Below, piece by piece: positions 33,843-45,288 of a stretch of 64,000 bases of DNA. Numbering within the stretch: position 1 is the stretch's first letter; every line of letters begins with the position of its first letter. The notes under the pieces were generated by a model, which had not been told where the DNA came from, searched no databases, and saw nothing but the letters and a program-made list of their open reading frames with translations. Source of the DNA: Aradus depressus (lineage: Eukaryota; Arthropoda; Insecta; Hemiptera; Aradidae); the NCBI GenBank assembly GCA_963662175.1, contig OY759227.1:9394501-9458500 (forward strand). Direction: 5' to 3'. Both the position numbers and the translations under genes were made by a program.

Positions 33843-34642
33843 TGTGATGTACACTACGGAACATTTTTTTAATGAATATTTTAATGAAAAGAGGTAATTT
33901 TTTTTATTATAATCTAATATCATATATATATTAGATATATATCAAGGTGTTTGAGAAACAAAACAAAAAAACATATAAAAAACAGCTGTGAAATAGTGTT
34001 AAATGTAATGGAGTCGTGAGCTAGCTCTTAAACGGTGCATGTGGTTTGATATGTTTTAAATAAAAATGAAGTTGAACAATTAGATGAAAGTTGACTGGGG
34101 TGGAATTAAAGTGAAGAGTTGACGGGGTCTGGTTTTTGTGGTAGAGGCGTCGAGAAGGTACAATTAATAATATATATTTTTCAATATGCCCAAATAAAAA
34201 AAAGAAATAGTTTTTTAAGTATTAATTTAATGTTTTTGTGCCATTGTAAATTTTTGTTTTGTTTGTTCAAATGTTAATTTCTTTTAAAATTTAAATATGT
34301 AAATATAGATAATAACCCAATTATTTGTCCTCTTCAAATTCTATTCTATTCATCTTCCCTGTTGTCCCAGTAGTATCATTTAAAAAACCTTTGGATTAGA
34401 AATTAATATTATTTAAAATTATTTAAAAATTGGTATCTCTTTGTGAATCCAAGTGTAAAGTTTGTTTAATTGAATTTTTTTCGTTGTATACGTGTACTTT
34501 CTTAAAAATTGCACGTCTTAAATTATTGATAATATTTTTTTTAGGGCAATTTTCGGCAAACTACTGTAGAAATCAAAATTTAAATAAACAAAAGAGATCA
34601 AATTTCTACAGGAAATGTGGTAGCAAACAAGTTTTTATCACA
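33843..34642 (+). repeat. 5' LTR of element B
   Basis: 800 bp, identical by eye to 38233-39032. AT-rich, TG...CA ends. It contains AAATAAAA words in several places. Confidence 0.95.
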
Positions 34643-34903
34643 TTTTTGGCATATCCCTTGTGTGGACGATTTTCGCCACAAAGCCCCATCATATTTTGGC
34701 AAAACCTTGATGGGAGAATTTTTTTTTATATTAATTAAAGTAGGGAAACAGGTTGAAAAAGATGAAAAGGATAGAATAGAGACAAATAAGGGTTACATTT
34801 AATTTTGAGAAATAATTTTTTTTTTTGCCAACTTCAAAAGAAGGTTATTATTTTATATAACATTGTTTTTGTTTAGTAATTATATATTTAGTAAAGTAAG
34901 AAA

Positions 34904-36139
34904 ATGCCAATTACCAGAGGACAAGCGAGATTAGAGGAGGAAAGTAGAGAGGAAGGGTCAAGTTCGGAGGAAAGATCCGATATGGAGTTATCGGAAGATA
35001 GAGAAAGGGAGACTCCAGCCGCAATGGAGTCCATGCAGGGTACAGGTGAGGAGTCGCAAGGGGAGGGGGTAAATAAAGATAAAGAAAAAGAGGGCATTGC
35101 TGCTCCTGATATGGAATGGCTCCGTGTTGTGTTGACAAAGTTAACTGGGGATATGGGAAATTTAAGGGGGGATATGGGAAATTTAAGGGGGGATATTGGA
35201 AATATCAATCAAAAAATAGAAGAACAGGGAAAAGAATTAAGGGGGGATATTGGAAATATCAATCAAAAAATGGAAGAGCAAAGTAATAAATTAGGAAATT
35301 TAGAGACAAATTTAAAAAGGGAAATGGGGGACAAATTAGGAAAATTAGAGACAAACTTAAGGGGTGACATTAAAGATTTAGAGGTGAGATTAGATAAGCA
35401 GGTGGATAGCTTGAAGGATCAAATAGGGAGTTTAGAAATAAAAAATCAAGAGTTAGAAGACAAAGTTGATCAGGTAGCAGAAAGTTTAAAGGGGGAATTT
35501 AATCAAAAAATAAGCATTTTGGACGAGGGAGTGAAAATTCAGATGGAAGGAATAATCTGTAAACTAAGTGTTGCAAAAGAAAACTGTGATGAGCGGTTTC
35601 GAATTTTAGAATCGAAGTTGTCAAGAGTTGGGGAGGACAATAGCGTCCAAACAGCTGTAATTTCTGAACGAATAAGCCGTGTAGAGGGAGTTCACGAAGA
35701 AGGAACAGAGAATAACAGTGGGGAGGAACAGACCCAAATTTTAGAGAAAGATGTGGAGGAAGAGAGTCAAAATGTAGAAAAATTAGAATTAAGTGAAATT
35801 CAAGAAAATATGATGAATGTTGATGTGGATGGACAGAGTGAAAGGAACATTTGGATGTTATTAGACAAAACAAACGAACAGACTGAGGACAACAAACAAA
35901 AGACAAATTTTAAATTTAAGGAAAATATAGTTAAAACTTACAGACAAACTGGAAACAGAAAGGAGGTTAATAAAAGACATAAGAACAATTTTAAAAAAGG
36001 AGTAAGAGAATTTAAACAGGTATTAAGGACAAAATTAACACTGAACAAATATTTAGAAAAGGGGGAGGGGATTTTTAAAGACATAATTCGCCGGGGCATC
36101 CGGAAAAAGATAAAATTAAATTTGGGCTTTGCAATATAA
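34904..36139 (+). CDS. 411-aa acidic coiled-coil protein of element B
   Basis: ATG at 34904 (MPITRGQARLEEES), 262 bp after the LTR and conserved with B'. Residues 1-60 are acidic and Ser/Glu-rich. Residues ~75-240 form a long predicted coiled coil built partly from in-frame repeats of a GD(M/I)GN-type unit (LRGDMGN, then RGDIGNINQKIEEQ and RGDIGNINQKMEEQ). Residues ~320-411 are basic and end near FKDIIRRGIRKKIK. No zinc knuckle, protease or RT motif is seen. An oligomerising region plus a basic tail is compatible with a Gag-like structural protein, which is inference. The frame is intact and the LTRs are identical, so it may be expressed. Confidence 0.8.
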   Translation: MPITRGQARLEEESREEGSSSEERSDMELSEDRERETPAAMESMQGTGEESQGEGVNKDKEKEGIAAPDMEWLRVVLTKLTGDMGNLRGDMGNLRGDIGNINQKIEEQGKELRGDIGNINQKMEEQSNKLGNLETNLKREMGDKLGKLETNLRGDIKDLEVRLDKQVDSLKDQIGSLEIKNQELEDKVDQVAESLKGEFNQKISILDEGVKIQMEGIICKLSVAKENCDERFRILESKLSRVGEDNSVQTAVISERISRVEGVHEEGTENNSGEEQTQILEKDVEEESQNVEKLELSEIQENMMNVDVDGQSERNIWMLLDKTNEQTEDNKQKTNFKFKENIVKTYRQTGNRKEVNKRHKNNFKKGVREFKQVLRTKLTLNKYLEKGEGIFKDIIRRGIRKKIKLNLGFAI

Positions 36140-38213
36140 TTGCATTAGCCACTTTTTATAGTGAACCTATTTTTTTTTTGCAACTCGGATGAGTTTGAGG
36201 AAATGACTGACAGACTAACATGACAGAATTAGGATTAATTTAAAATATGACGAAGTGACCATGGACTAATATAATAGTATGGATGATACATTTATTTTTG
36301 GATGAGAGAATTTTGGTACATGAAGAGTATGAATGAATTTTGGTATAGTTCTGCGTTTAAATTAATTAGGATTTAAATTAATTAGGATTTACATTTTTTT
36401 AGGATTAGATTAGATATTAGGATCAGTATAAAAATTAATCTAAGATTATATTTAAGGATTAGTCATCCAAATTTAATATATACAAATTATTTATTTGAGA
36501 CTTACTTGTTAATAACGATTTTATTGAAAATTAAAACATATATATATACAGCTGATTTTGAACGAACATAATATGGAAGAAGATAGATTTTTTTTTTATT
36601 ATATTTTTTTATTACAAATGTTAGAAAGATAAAATCAGCAGGCTGAGAGATGCCTAGATCTCTTTGGAGACATGACGAACTTCCTGAGGCCGAGTCAAGG
36701 GGACAGATTTTCTGTTTCGGAACTGTTCAGCTAGGATACCGGACGTGACTAAATCATAATAATATTATAAATTAGAAGGACGAACGAAAATGTATAGAAG
36801 CCTTGAAAGGATAATATATTATATAAATTGTATGTATGCATAGGTTAGTAAGTTTTTGTTATTATAAATACTATTATTTAGACAATTTCATTTATTATTT
36901 GAGTAACATGTTTTTTCTACGTAAATTTGTTTAATAGAGAGAGTAGATGAGAATGGGAAGAGTTGTAGGAGCAAATTATATAACTTTAGGAATAGGAACA
37001 AACAAAGGGTATATTAATTAGAGAAGTTAATAGAGAAGTTTGAAATTAAATTGCTGATGACATTCTTTTAGACGTCGGGATTATATTGATTTGTTTTGGG
37101 AGATATTATTTTTAATCCTAGTAAGAGATAGTGATTAATTGGAGATTTATATTTTTTTTGATCTGCGAGAGATGATTTTTTTTTGTGTCGACTAGAAAGA
37201 ACTAGCGATATATATAGGAGATTTATGATGTAGTGTTGGTTGCCTACCTGAGATAGGAGGAACCGTATTTTTGCTACGTCAACGATGAAGTTATTATTAT
37301 TAGGGAGTTATTAGTAGAGAAGGAAGTTGAAGTAAAAATATATGTGAGATACATTTTTTTTAGTTAGGAAGTATGAAGGACGTCTCAAAGAATTTAATAC
37401 CTCAAAAGACAAGTACTATATATATTAAATAAATTAAATTTGTATTCCTTATTACCCGGCGTGAGGCCTAATTTTGATTGTTAAGTAATATTTTGGAAGT
37501 GTGATGAAGTAAAACCAAAGGATTTATTTAATTTTTATTTCAAGTAAATTTTTTTTATATAAAATCTTTTTATATAATTATTTTGAATACATACAAATGT
37601 TAAATTGATGGTAAAGGCGGAAAGTAAAATTAATTGGCAATTTCTTAAATCTATATGCAACTTGATTATTTCCAAACTTGATTTCATGACTATGACTGAT
37701 CCTGTAAATATGTAAAAATTTAGTATTATATTTTTTATGTTCAATTAGTTCAAATTTTTATAAATTTAAGTTAACATTTTCTTTAGGTTAAGGATTAATT
37801 GTAAATTTTTAGATTAAGATTTGTTTTTGTTTATTAGAAATTAAGTACGTATATATATAAGTTTAATAATTGTAAATAGTTATAAAAATATAAAAAATGG
37901 GCATATATGTATAAAAAGAGCGTCGAATTGGGCATATAAAAAATAAAAATAAATCAGTGAGTGTAAGTGAGAGAGAGACTTCGATACATCGTTGAGCAAT
38001 GAGTTGAAGACACCAAGGAGCCAGCCAACATGTGCGTTTGAGGAGGAAGCTAATCTACCTGTGTATTGGAGGAATACGTTAATCCATCTGTGTATTGAAG
38101 GAGGAAGCTTATGTGGATTCGAGGAAGAAGCTAATCAACCTGTGTATAGGAAGAAATTAAATCTGAAAGAACTTATAAAAAAAAAAAAATTTTGTGAACA
38201 AACATTTTTTTTT
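36140..38213 (+). other. 3' non-coding region of element B
   Basis: About 2.07 kb with no supported gene. A GC-richer island lies at 36635-36745 (CAGCAGGCTGAGAGATGCC and downstream). At 37925-38160 a TATA-like CATATAAAAAAT is followed by CAGTGAGTGTAAGTGAGAG and by about four imperfect ~30 bp units (GAGGAGGAAGCTAATC, CCTGTGTATTG). A 74-aa ORF (37992-38216) is a translation of those units and is not convincing as a gene. Confidence 0.6.
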
Positions 38214-38228
38214 TAAAGAAGGAAAAGG
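38214..38228 (+). promoter_or_regulatory. Polypurine tract of element B
   Basis: AAAGAAGGGAAAAGG, 4 nt before the 3' LTR: the expected primer for plus-strand synthesis. Confidence 0.75.
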
Positions 38229-38232
38229 CAAA

Positions 38233-39032
38233 TGTGATGTACACTACGGAACATTTTTTTAATGAATATTTTAATGAAAAGAGGTAATTTTTTTTATTAT
38301 AATCTAATATCATATATATATTAGATATATATCAAGGTGTTTGAGAAACAAAACAAAAAAACATATAAAAAACAGCTGTGAAATAGTGTTAAATGTAATG
38401 GAGTCGTGAGCTAGCTCTTAAACGGTGCATGTGGTTTGATATGTTTTAAATAAAAATGAAGTTGAACAATTAGATGAAAGTTGACTGGGGTGGAATTAAA
38501 GTGAAGAGTTGACGGGGTCTGGTTTTTGTGGTAGAGGCGTCGAGAAGGTACAATTAATAATATATATTTTTCAATATGCCCAAATAAAAAAAAGAAATAG
38601 TTTTTTAAGTATTAATTTAATGTTTTTGTGCCATTGTAAATTTTTGTTTTGTTTGTTCAAATGTTAATTTCTTTTAAAATTTAAATATGTAAATATAGAT
38701 AATAACCCAATTATTTGTCCTCTTCAAATTCTATTCTATTCATCTTCCCTGTTGTCCCAGTAGTATCATTTAAAAAACCTTTGGATTAGAAATTAATATT
38801 ATTTAAAATTATTTAAAAATTGGTATCTCTTTGTGAATCCAAGTGTAAAGTTTGTTTAATTGAATTTTTTTCGTTGTATACGTGTACTTTCTTAAAAATT
38901 GCACGTCTTAAATTATTGATAATATTTTTTTTAGGGCAATTTTCGGCAAACTACTGTAGAAATCAAAATTTAAATAAACAAAAGAGATCAAATTTCTACA
39001 GGAAATGTGGTAGCAAACAAGTTTTTATCACA
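38233..39032 (+). repeat. 3' LTR of element B
   Basis: 800 bp, identical by eye to the 5' LTR and followed by the CAAG target duplication. It is preceded by AAAGAAGGGAAAAGG. Confidence 0.95.
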
Positions 39033-40467
39033 CAAGCCATATCCATTTATATTTCAATCAATAAATCGTTCCAGAACACGGATGCATCATTTATAAGGTC
39101 TTGTATTTAAGTAAGTAATAACTCCTATCTTTTAGCTACATGCGGTCTATTATATTATTTTTTTTTGCAAAACCAATGCATAATAACCATAAAGTTATTT
39201 GTTCAATTCTTTTTTTTTTTACTTCTATTATTGACTTGTATTTATTGATTTTTTTTTATTCTTTATTTTAGCGTGTCACTTTGACTTTAAATTAAGTGTA
39301 AGCTGCATGCACTCATGGTGTTTCAATTATTTATGTCCATATCGACGCTGTTCCTAATACAAGTAACTACTTCCCATCTACTCATATTTATGAAATTTTA
39401 TTCTAAATGACTAATTTATCATGCTAATTTTCTTGTTAATTTTTTTTTTTTTTGTTTAGATGGATTATATTGAATAATTCACTCAATTCAATCACCAAGA
39501 ACAAATCTACTTAGAAAACTCCCCGACTATCTCGTATTTACTGATAAAAGAAAATATTGCTAAGTGTTACATTAATATTCTAATTGTTATGTGCTTCGAG
39601 ATAAGAAATTAATTCATATGTGATTTTTATCTATTAAGGAATACATTTTTTAAGGTAACTTTCTTGAATAGCATTTTTACAATAACTAAGTAACAAACCT
39701 GATTTAATTATTTTGTTTACGTCATACCATATTGTTTTATTAGATTTTCTTTGTTATTATTACTTTATTTTCTTGGAATATATTACTTTATCCTTCTCAT
39801 TTCTTCTATCTACCACCACTCTATTCTCCATACGCAAATTCTACATTCAAAATTCCAACACTAATCATTATTTGCCATACAATTTTCCAACAACAATAAA
39901 TATAATATAAATTTTCTCCTTGGTCTTATTAACCATCCGAATCTCTTTGGATTTTTTCGCCCACTACAATAAAATAGACACAAATCAAATTTCCCTCTTA
40001 CCTATAGGCTAAGCCTAAAATTTCTAATATTCATTCATTATTCCTTCATTTCAATTAAAATTACAATTCACTCCACTTCATATCTATTATTATTATTTTT
40101 TTTTTTTTTTTTTATTTCCTTCATTCACAATATTCTTTAATATTCCATTCATAAATATCGAAGTTATTTTTCTTTATTCATTTTTTTTTTTTTTTCCCAA
40201 TATTACTTTAACCTCTAGACATATTTGAGCACATATTCAAACTATCATTTTATTTTTTATTGCTAACTTATCATTTTAAATTTCGGTTGTTTTTGTTACA
40301 CAGACGTTCTTTCTCTCTATATATATATTTTTTTGATTTAATGCATTCATGATATATATTTTTTTAAATATACTTGCGCAATTTTTTTTTTTTTATATTT
40401 TTTTTTTATTTACATTAAGAGTTAATTTAAGAGTTATATTTCTATTTTTATGACGTTAGTATTCTAT

Positions 40468-40590
40468 TCATCCATTTGGATGTTTAATTTTATCAATTAT
40501 TATTCTGACACTACTAGCGATAATCGCTATCAAAACCATTTATGGGTGAATTTTACTCGTCTACGTAAGGTCGCAAATTTCCTTAAATCC
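40468..40590 (-). ncRNA. Conserved three-hairpin segment, A2 copy
   Basis: Minus strand: TAAGG-x10-CCTTA, AGCGATTATCGCT (centre base differs from A1/A, palindrome kept) and CATCC-AAAT-GGATG (loop base differs, stem kept). Surrounding sequence is considerably more diverged. Confidence 0.5.
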
Positions 40591-41724
40591 ACAGTGCTCA
40601 CATTTGCTGATGACTACGTTTTATTAACAATAACACCCTTTAAACTAATGATATCTATAATAAATAATATCAAACAATTTACAACCCTTAACGCATGCAA
40701 AAATATCAATAAATAGTTCACACCGATACTAACCCTTATTATATCAAAACTTCCCCATTAAATTTACACCAATACCATAAAAAAAAACGCATGCATAAAT
40801 ACCATAAAATCGTTCATATCGATACTAACCCTTATATAAAATTTCCCATAAAACAACATCCACCATTATAAATATATTTTTTTTTTTTTTAAATAAATAT
40901 GTATGTTTTTTAGTCTAAAAAAACATTAAAAATATCAAAATTTTCTGTTCAGAAAGACGGAATCCATCAAACCTTATTTAGCTATAAATAATTATTATTT
41001 TTTTTTTATTAAATTTTTTATTAATAGTTATGGTACAACCACCCTAAATATTATTAATCATTATACTTATTATATCTTTAATAATCATCCCTGCACCCAT
41101 TTTCATAAAATTCCACAGTATAAAATTCAATAATAAACACTGGATGCCATCAATATTTACATTTTTGAGTTGTTTACAAACCTTAGTGACAATAATTATT
41201 ATCACATAATACTCATTATATATAAGTTATAGGATAGCTCAAACAGCTGTCCTATAACTTATCTATTATCAGTTCTATTCGTAGACATACATTTGTTGAC
41301 ATCTCAATTCTTTTGCTCCGTATTTTAATTTCTAACTTTAGTTTTTTACTTTGATATAAGTTATTTAATAATTAGACACCATTCAAATATCAAGTGATAA
41401 CTTCTTTGTTTATATTTTTTTTTTATTAATTTATACTTCAATTTTTTAATATGATTTCTTTTATTCAAATCCTACAAAAATTTTCTTTTAACAGACAACC
41501 TTCCCATGTCATATAGTTCAGGTACATTTTTATTTATTTATACTATAATTTTTTTTAATTCTTTTTGACAGAACTTCGATGACACTTATAATTTTTCTTA
41601 CGTTCAATATTTTATTTATTTATTTATTTCAAATTTAATTTCAATTATTCATTAGAGTTTTTATTTACAATATAATCCAAGACAAGCAATTTTCACTACA
41701 AAATTTCCATCGGTTAAATACCTA

Positions 41725-42777
41725 TATTATTTCTTTCTCTTATATTAATAATTTAATTTTCTGTTTTCTTTTCTCCGAAATGTGTGACTATTGTTTATAC
41801 TTATCTTTTTCTTTATTTGTTTGTTTCTTTGACTCAGATATTTTGTTTTCGACTTTTTCAAATTATTTTTGACCTTAAGTTTTTTACAATTATTATAATT
41901 ATGTTTATTTACACATTTATTACACTTTAACTTTCGATATCCGATTTTTCTTTTAGTTTTATTTATCTTATGTTTTTTTAAGTTTTTGATCTTTGAGGTT
42001 TTCCTTCCTACACTCTCTCCTATTTTTATTTACTTTACTTTGAATTCTTTTTAACCCATTTTGCTGAGCCTCATTAATTATTTTTAATTTATTTACCTCG
42101 TCTATTTTATTTCTTTTATTTTTATCACTTGTTATTAATTTATTTTGATAATTATTCTGAACATTTTTAACGTCCGTTTCATTCTCCACTAAATTTTCAT
42201 TCGTGTTATTATTTTGTCTGTCAATTTCCTTTTTTTTTTTTTTTTCATTCGTACTACTTTTTATCATTTGATCCATTTTATTTGTTATCTTTTCCGTTTC
42301 TACTATTCGTTTATTACCAAATTCCACGATGTTTTTATTCATTTGGTCAATGTTATTTTTTAATTCACAAGTACTTTTTTCGATATTATTATTAGTTATT
42401 TCATTTTGTTGCTTATTCTCAGCCATTAATTATTGAAGCATAATAATTATTTGATTTTTATTATTATCTTCAATCATTTGGTCAACTACATTAATTACTT
42501 TTTTACTAGCTGCTAATTTCTTATTATAATATTCCTGCCTCTGTTTGTCTATCTGGGCACTTTCACTATTTGTTTGGGCAATTTCATGATTCATTAATTT
42601 TATTTTATTCTCGAATTCATTTATGACTGACTCTACTTGCTTTTTCACTTCAAAAATACTAATTCCATTTTTTTCTGTAAGTTGCTGCACCGAATTAATG
42701 ATATTATCATTTAAACAATTTGTGCCACCATCTTTGATTTGGGTTGCGACTTCAGACCCCTTGTTAAAGTCGGCCAT
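41725..42777 (-). pseudogene. Coiled-coil/basic ORF of element A2, broken
   Basis: ATG at 42777 (MADFNKGSEVATQIKDGG), similar to the A1 protein over the N-terminal two thirds (DGGTNCL, NSVQQL, NGISIFEVK, VDQMIEDNN). A TAA at 42427-42429 replaces a Lys codon of A1, after which the frame continues (LMAENKQQNEITNNN). The frame is lost near 41968. The conserved C-terminal block is recognisable in degraded form near 41725-41790 (RRKENRKLNY, then YKRKK). It is non-functional in this copy. Confidence 0.75.
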
Positions 42778-42936
42778 TTTTGATGCTATCTTTTACAATT
42801 GATTTTCAACTAAAATTACAAATTCCAATGATACATTTATATTTTTAAGCAATATTACAAATATTATCTCTTAATTATTTTATTTCGGGCGCCATATTTT
42901 TTAAATTTCAGTCCCTGGTCGCGACGACAATTATGT

Positions 42937-43456
42937 AACGTCTCTTTACTTATAATTTATTTATTTTTTTATCTACTAAATAATTATGAAATGGTTAAAA
43001 TCAATAAAAAGTCATACACACAACAAAAAACTGTTACATTTTATATTTTGATACACTAGTTTATAAAATTTTCCTTAGTTATATTTTTTACTGGGTTAGT
43101 GACAAAAAACTTTTACAGACATATAATTTTTTTTTTTTTTACACAACATTTAACTAAACCTGCGGGACATCTCTCTTTTCTTCTATTGTGCCTGTTGGTG
43201 AAATGTTGTTTCCAACGTGGTAAGTTGAGTATGGGTTGTCGACATTGCGGCCACGTCTTCTCCTCTCTTCTGGATTCTAAGTGTTTTAGCTAATAATCGT
43301 CATGTTCTCCATTTCTTTTGTGGTTGGAGTTCTCCGGGATACTTCCCCTCAGTACCTTTCTTCCTTCTCACCACAGCTTTTAAAAAATCACTGACATTTT
43401 CTACTATTCACTACACTCACTTTTACTGAACCATCATCGAACAGTCCTCTCCACAA
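42937..43456 (-). repeat. Truncated LTR of element A2
   Basis: 520 bp matching 32819-33338 with few differences. It is cut at 43456, where Penelope-like coding sequence begins; the outer ~347 bp are missing. Confidence 0.8.
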
Positions 43457-43457
43457 A

Positions 43458-44297
43458 GTCCACAACAAAATAAAATTCACGTTGGAAATAGGAGGTCAAA
43501 CCATAAATTTTCTGGACTTGGAGATCAAAATTAATAACAAGAAATTCGAATTTAGCATTCACAGAAAACCGACTACAACAGACACGGTAATACACCCATC
43601 TTCTAACTGTCCTTCCAGTTACAAATACGCGGCCTTTTATTCGATGTTCCACAGAGCCTACTCAATTCCAATGACCCAACAATCAAAAGATAAAGAACTT
43701 AAGATTATTAAGGAAATAGCCAAAAACAATAGCTACCCACAAAAAACAATAAATAAAATTGAAAAGAAGGTCAAAAATCACAATTTTAGAAACAAACTGA
43801 CCAAATTAGAAATACAAAAGAAAGTTTATAATAAATGGGTCAGCTTAACTTACCACGGAAGAATTTCAAAAAAAATAGGTAGAGTTGAAAAAAGAAGGTT
43901 TCAATATCGGGTTTAAAACTATCAATCCCATAAGCCAGTGCCTAGAGAAAGGTAGGGACAAAACAGATATTGAAAATAAAAGCGGTGTGTAAACTCTAGA
44001 GAGTGTGCGACGTGCAGTCAATTATACATTGGACAGACAGGACGTCGTTTTAGGGAAAGAATTAAAGAACACATGGCCGAAATAAAGAACCGAGGAAACC
44101 GTTCTACATTCGCGACCCACATAATTGACAATAGCCACACTTTCGACCCATCTACAGGCATCAAATATCTCCATTATTGCTCAAAAAGCAGGCTACTTAA
44201 TAGCTTAGAACAATTAGAAATAAATAAAGCTAACAAAAGGAACATTTGTATGAATGACCAAATTTATTTCAACTATTCCCCTTTGTTAACACCCTGA
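43458..44297 (+). pseudogene. Penelope-like element, C-terminal part with GIY-YIG endonuclease
   Basis: 5'-truncated. Begins after the RT active site with INFLDLEIKI and HRKPTTTDTVIH, then FYSMFHRAYSIP, as in the downstream Penelope-like copy at 62451. A frameshift near 43910 and further lesions around 43990 interrupt it. The GIY-YIG domain is recognisable from CATCSQLYIGQTGRRFRERI (~44015-44075) and continues in frame to STFATHIIDNSHTF and the stop at 44295-44297. The catalytic region around the first Tyr is degraded, so this copy should be inactive. A 3' tail with AATAAAA (44427) follows. Confidence 0.85.
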
Positions 44298-44849
44298 TCC
44301 AGTTCTGTTTCCACATATATGTTTGTATTATCTGTTATTAATATTTGGTTCCACATATATATTTAATGAAAACTGACATAATTGCAGAGATATTGTGAAA
44401 TAATTCAAATGGACTTGAAAATTTAAATAAAACTGGTTTATTTAATATGTTGTCTAATTTCACTAACTATATATACATGGGAGTACTTTCGGTATTTCTA
44501 CCATCCTCAGCCAAAAGCATAAGAGATGAGACTAAGTTAATTTTCAGAATGTCAGCCTCTCGAGGAACCCATTACCCTCCCTACTGGTGTTCCCCATGAC
44601 GTCAGACATTCCTAACTAAGCTAAATTGTCAAGCTGTGAGATATTTTATGACAAGGCGGTCCCCATATTTCAAATGTGTGACCCCTTCTAAGATCTAGGT
44701 ATAAAGCATTAACAATGAACAGGCGAATAATATAACATTAACAAATCAAAAATAATTGGTTCCAGTTACAACTTAATTAAAATTATTATACTGTAAATTA
44801 TATAAATATATCTATTGGCAAGATTCAGATAAATCATATATCTATATAT
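44298..44849. other. Penelope 3' flank and spacer before the tandem array
   Basis: AT-rich. Contains AATAAAAC near 44427 (possible poly(A) signal of the Penelope-like element), the hammerhead-like motif on the minus strand near 44495, and a moderately GC-rich stretch (44550-44700). The last bases, ATAT, form the apparent target site of the array. Confidence 0.5.
44476..44516 (-). ncRNA. Hammerhead-ribozyme-like motif
   Basis: On the minus strand: TTTTGG, CTGAGGA, T, GGTA-GAAA-TACC, GAAA, GTACTC, CCATG. This has the invariant CUGANGA and GAAA blocks, a 4 bp stem II with a GAAA loop, a very short palindromic stem III (AGTACT), a U-H cleavage site (TC) and a 3 bp stem I (TGG/CCA). Penelope-like elements are known to carry minimal hammerheads with very short stem III that work best as dimers. 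The strand is opposite to the neighbouring Penelope ORF. One unpaired T precedes stem II. Confidence 0.55.
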
Positions 44850-45097
44850 TGTAATGATCCATATTGTCCATTACATGAATAATTAATAAATGGAAAATAA
44901 GGGACTTAGTGCAATCATTTCATTAGACCTAAGGAAGGTTACTGGGGGTTATCTAATCGATTTGTACCAGGGTCGATATAGTATCAAAATAGATCAATTC
45001 ATGCATTTCAATTATGTAATAAAATTAAATGATAAGCTAATAATTAGTTAACAATAAATGTAAGCAATTAGGATTGTATACGGGAATATGAAAGTGT

Positions 45098-45106
45098 TAT
45101 AAAAAA
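45098..45106 (+). promoter_or_regulatory. TATA-like box in the A LTR
   Basis: TATAAAAAA followed at ~40 bp by a region conserved with the A1 LTR (TTTAAAGGCTGTAAAAA, GGCCAATGAGAGAGCGG). It is the most promoter-like stretch of the LTR; the start site is unproven. Repeated in each LTR at 3992 bp intervals. Confidence 0.35.
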
Positions 45107-45288
45107 CCCCAGATGTTTAGTAGTTTAAAGGCTGTAAAAATTGTGGCCAATGAGAGAGCGGAATCCAAAACGAGAGAGAAGTGGTCTGTCCCCTCGTGGT
45201 AGTATATGAGAGAACTGTGCAGAGAGAGATGGTTCAGTGAAAGTGAGTGTAGTGAATAGTAGAAAATGTCAGTGATTTCTTAAAAGCT

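Larger units (their letters stand above)
33843..39032 (+). mobile_element. Young single-ORF LTR element B (non-autonomous)
   Basis: 5190 bp with two 800 bp LTRs that read identical base for base by eye. It is flanked by the 4 bp duplication CAAG (33839-33842, 39033-39036). LTRs run TGTGATG...TATCACA. A polypurine tract (38214-38228) precedes the 3' LTR. It encodes one 411-aa protein and no protease, RT, RNase H or integrase, so mobilisation must be in trans. It is inserted into the 3' region of element A2. Its layout (long LTR, one ORF, ~2.1 kb non-coding 3' part) parallels the A family. Confidence 0.92.
32739..43456 (-). mobile_element. Single-ORF LTR element A2 in partial tandem, split by element B
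   Basis: Read on the minus strand: truncated LTR (43456-42937), leader, broken ORF (42777 to ~41725), 3' non-coding region to 39037, the nested B element (33843-39032), the remaining 3' end (33842-33686), a complete LTR (32819-33685) and then ~80 bp of a second leader (32739-32818). Leader sequence following the second LTR means the original locus was LTR-internal-LTR-internal, as in the A array. The right edge is joined to a Penelope-like element. Confidence 0.75.

Noticed and set aside
37992..38216. 74-aa ORF with EEEAN repeats before the B 3' LTR
   Set aside because: It only translates the ~30 bp DNA repeats and ends in poly-Lys/Phe from A/T runs; kept as a repeat, not as a gene.
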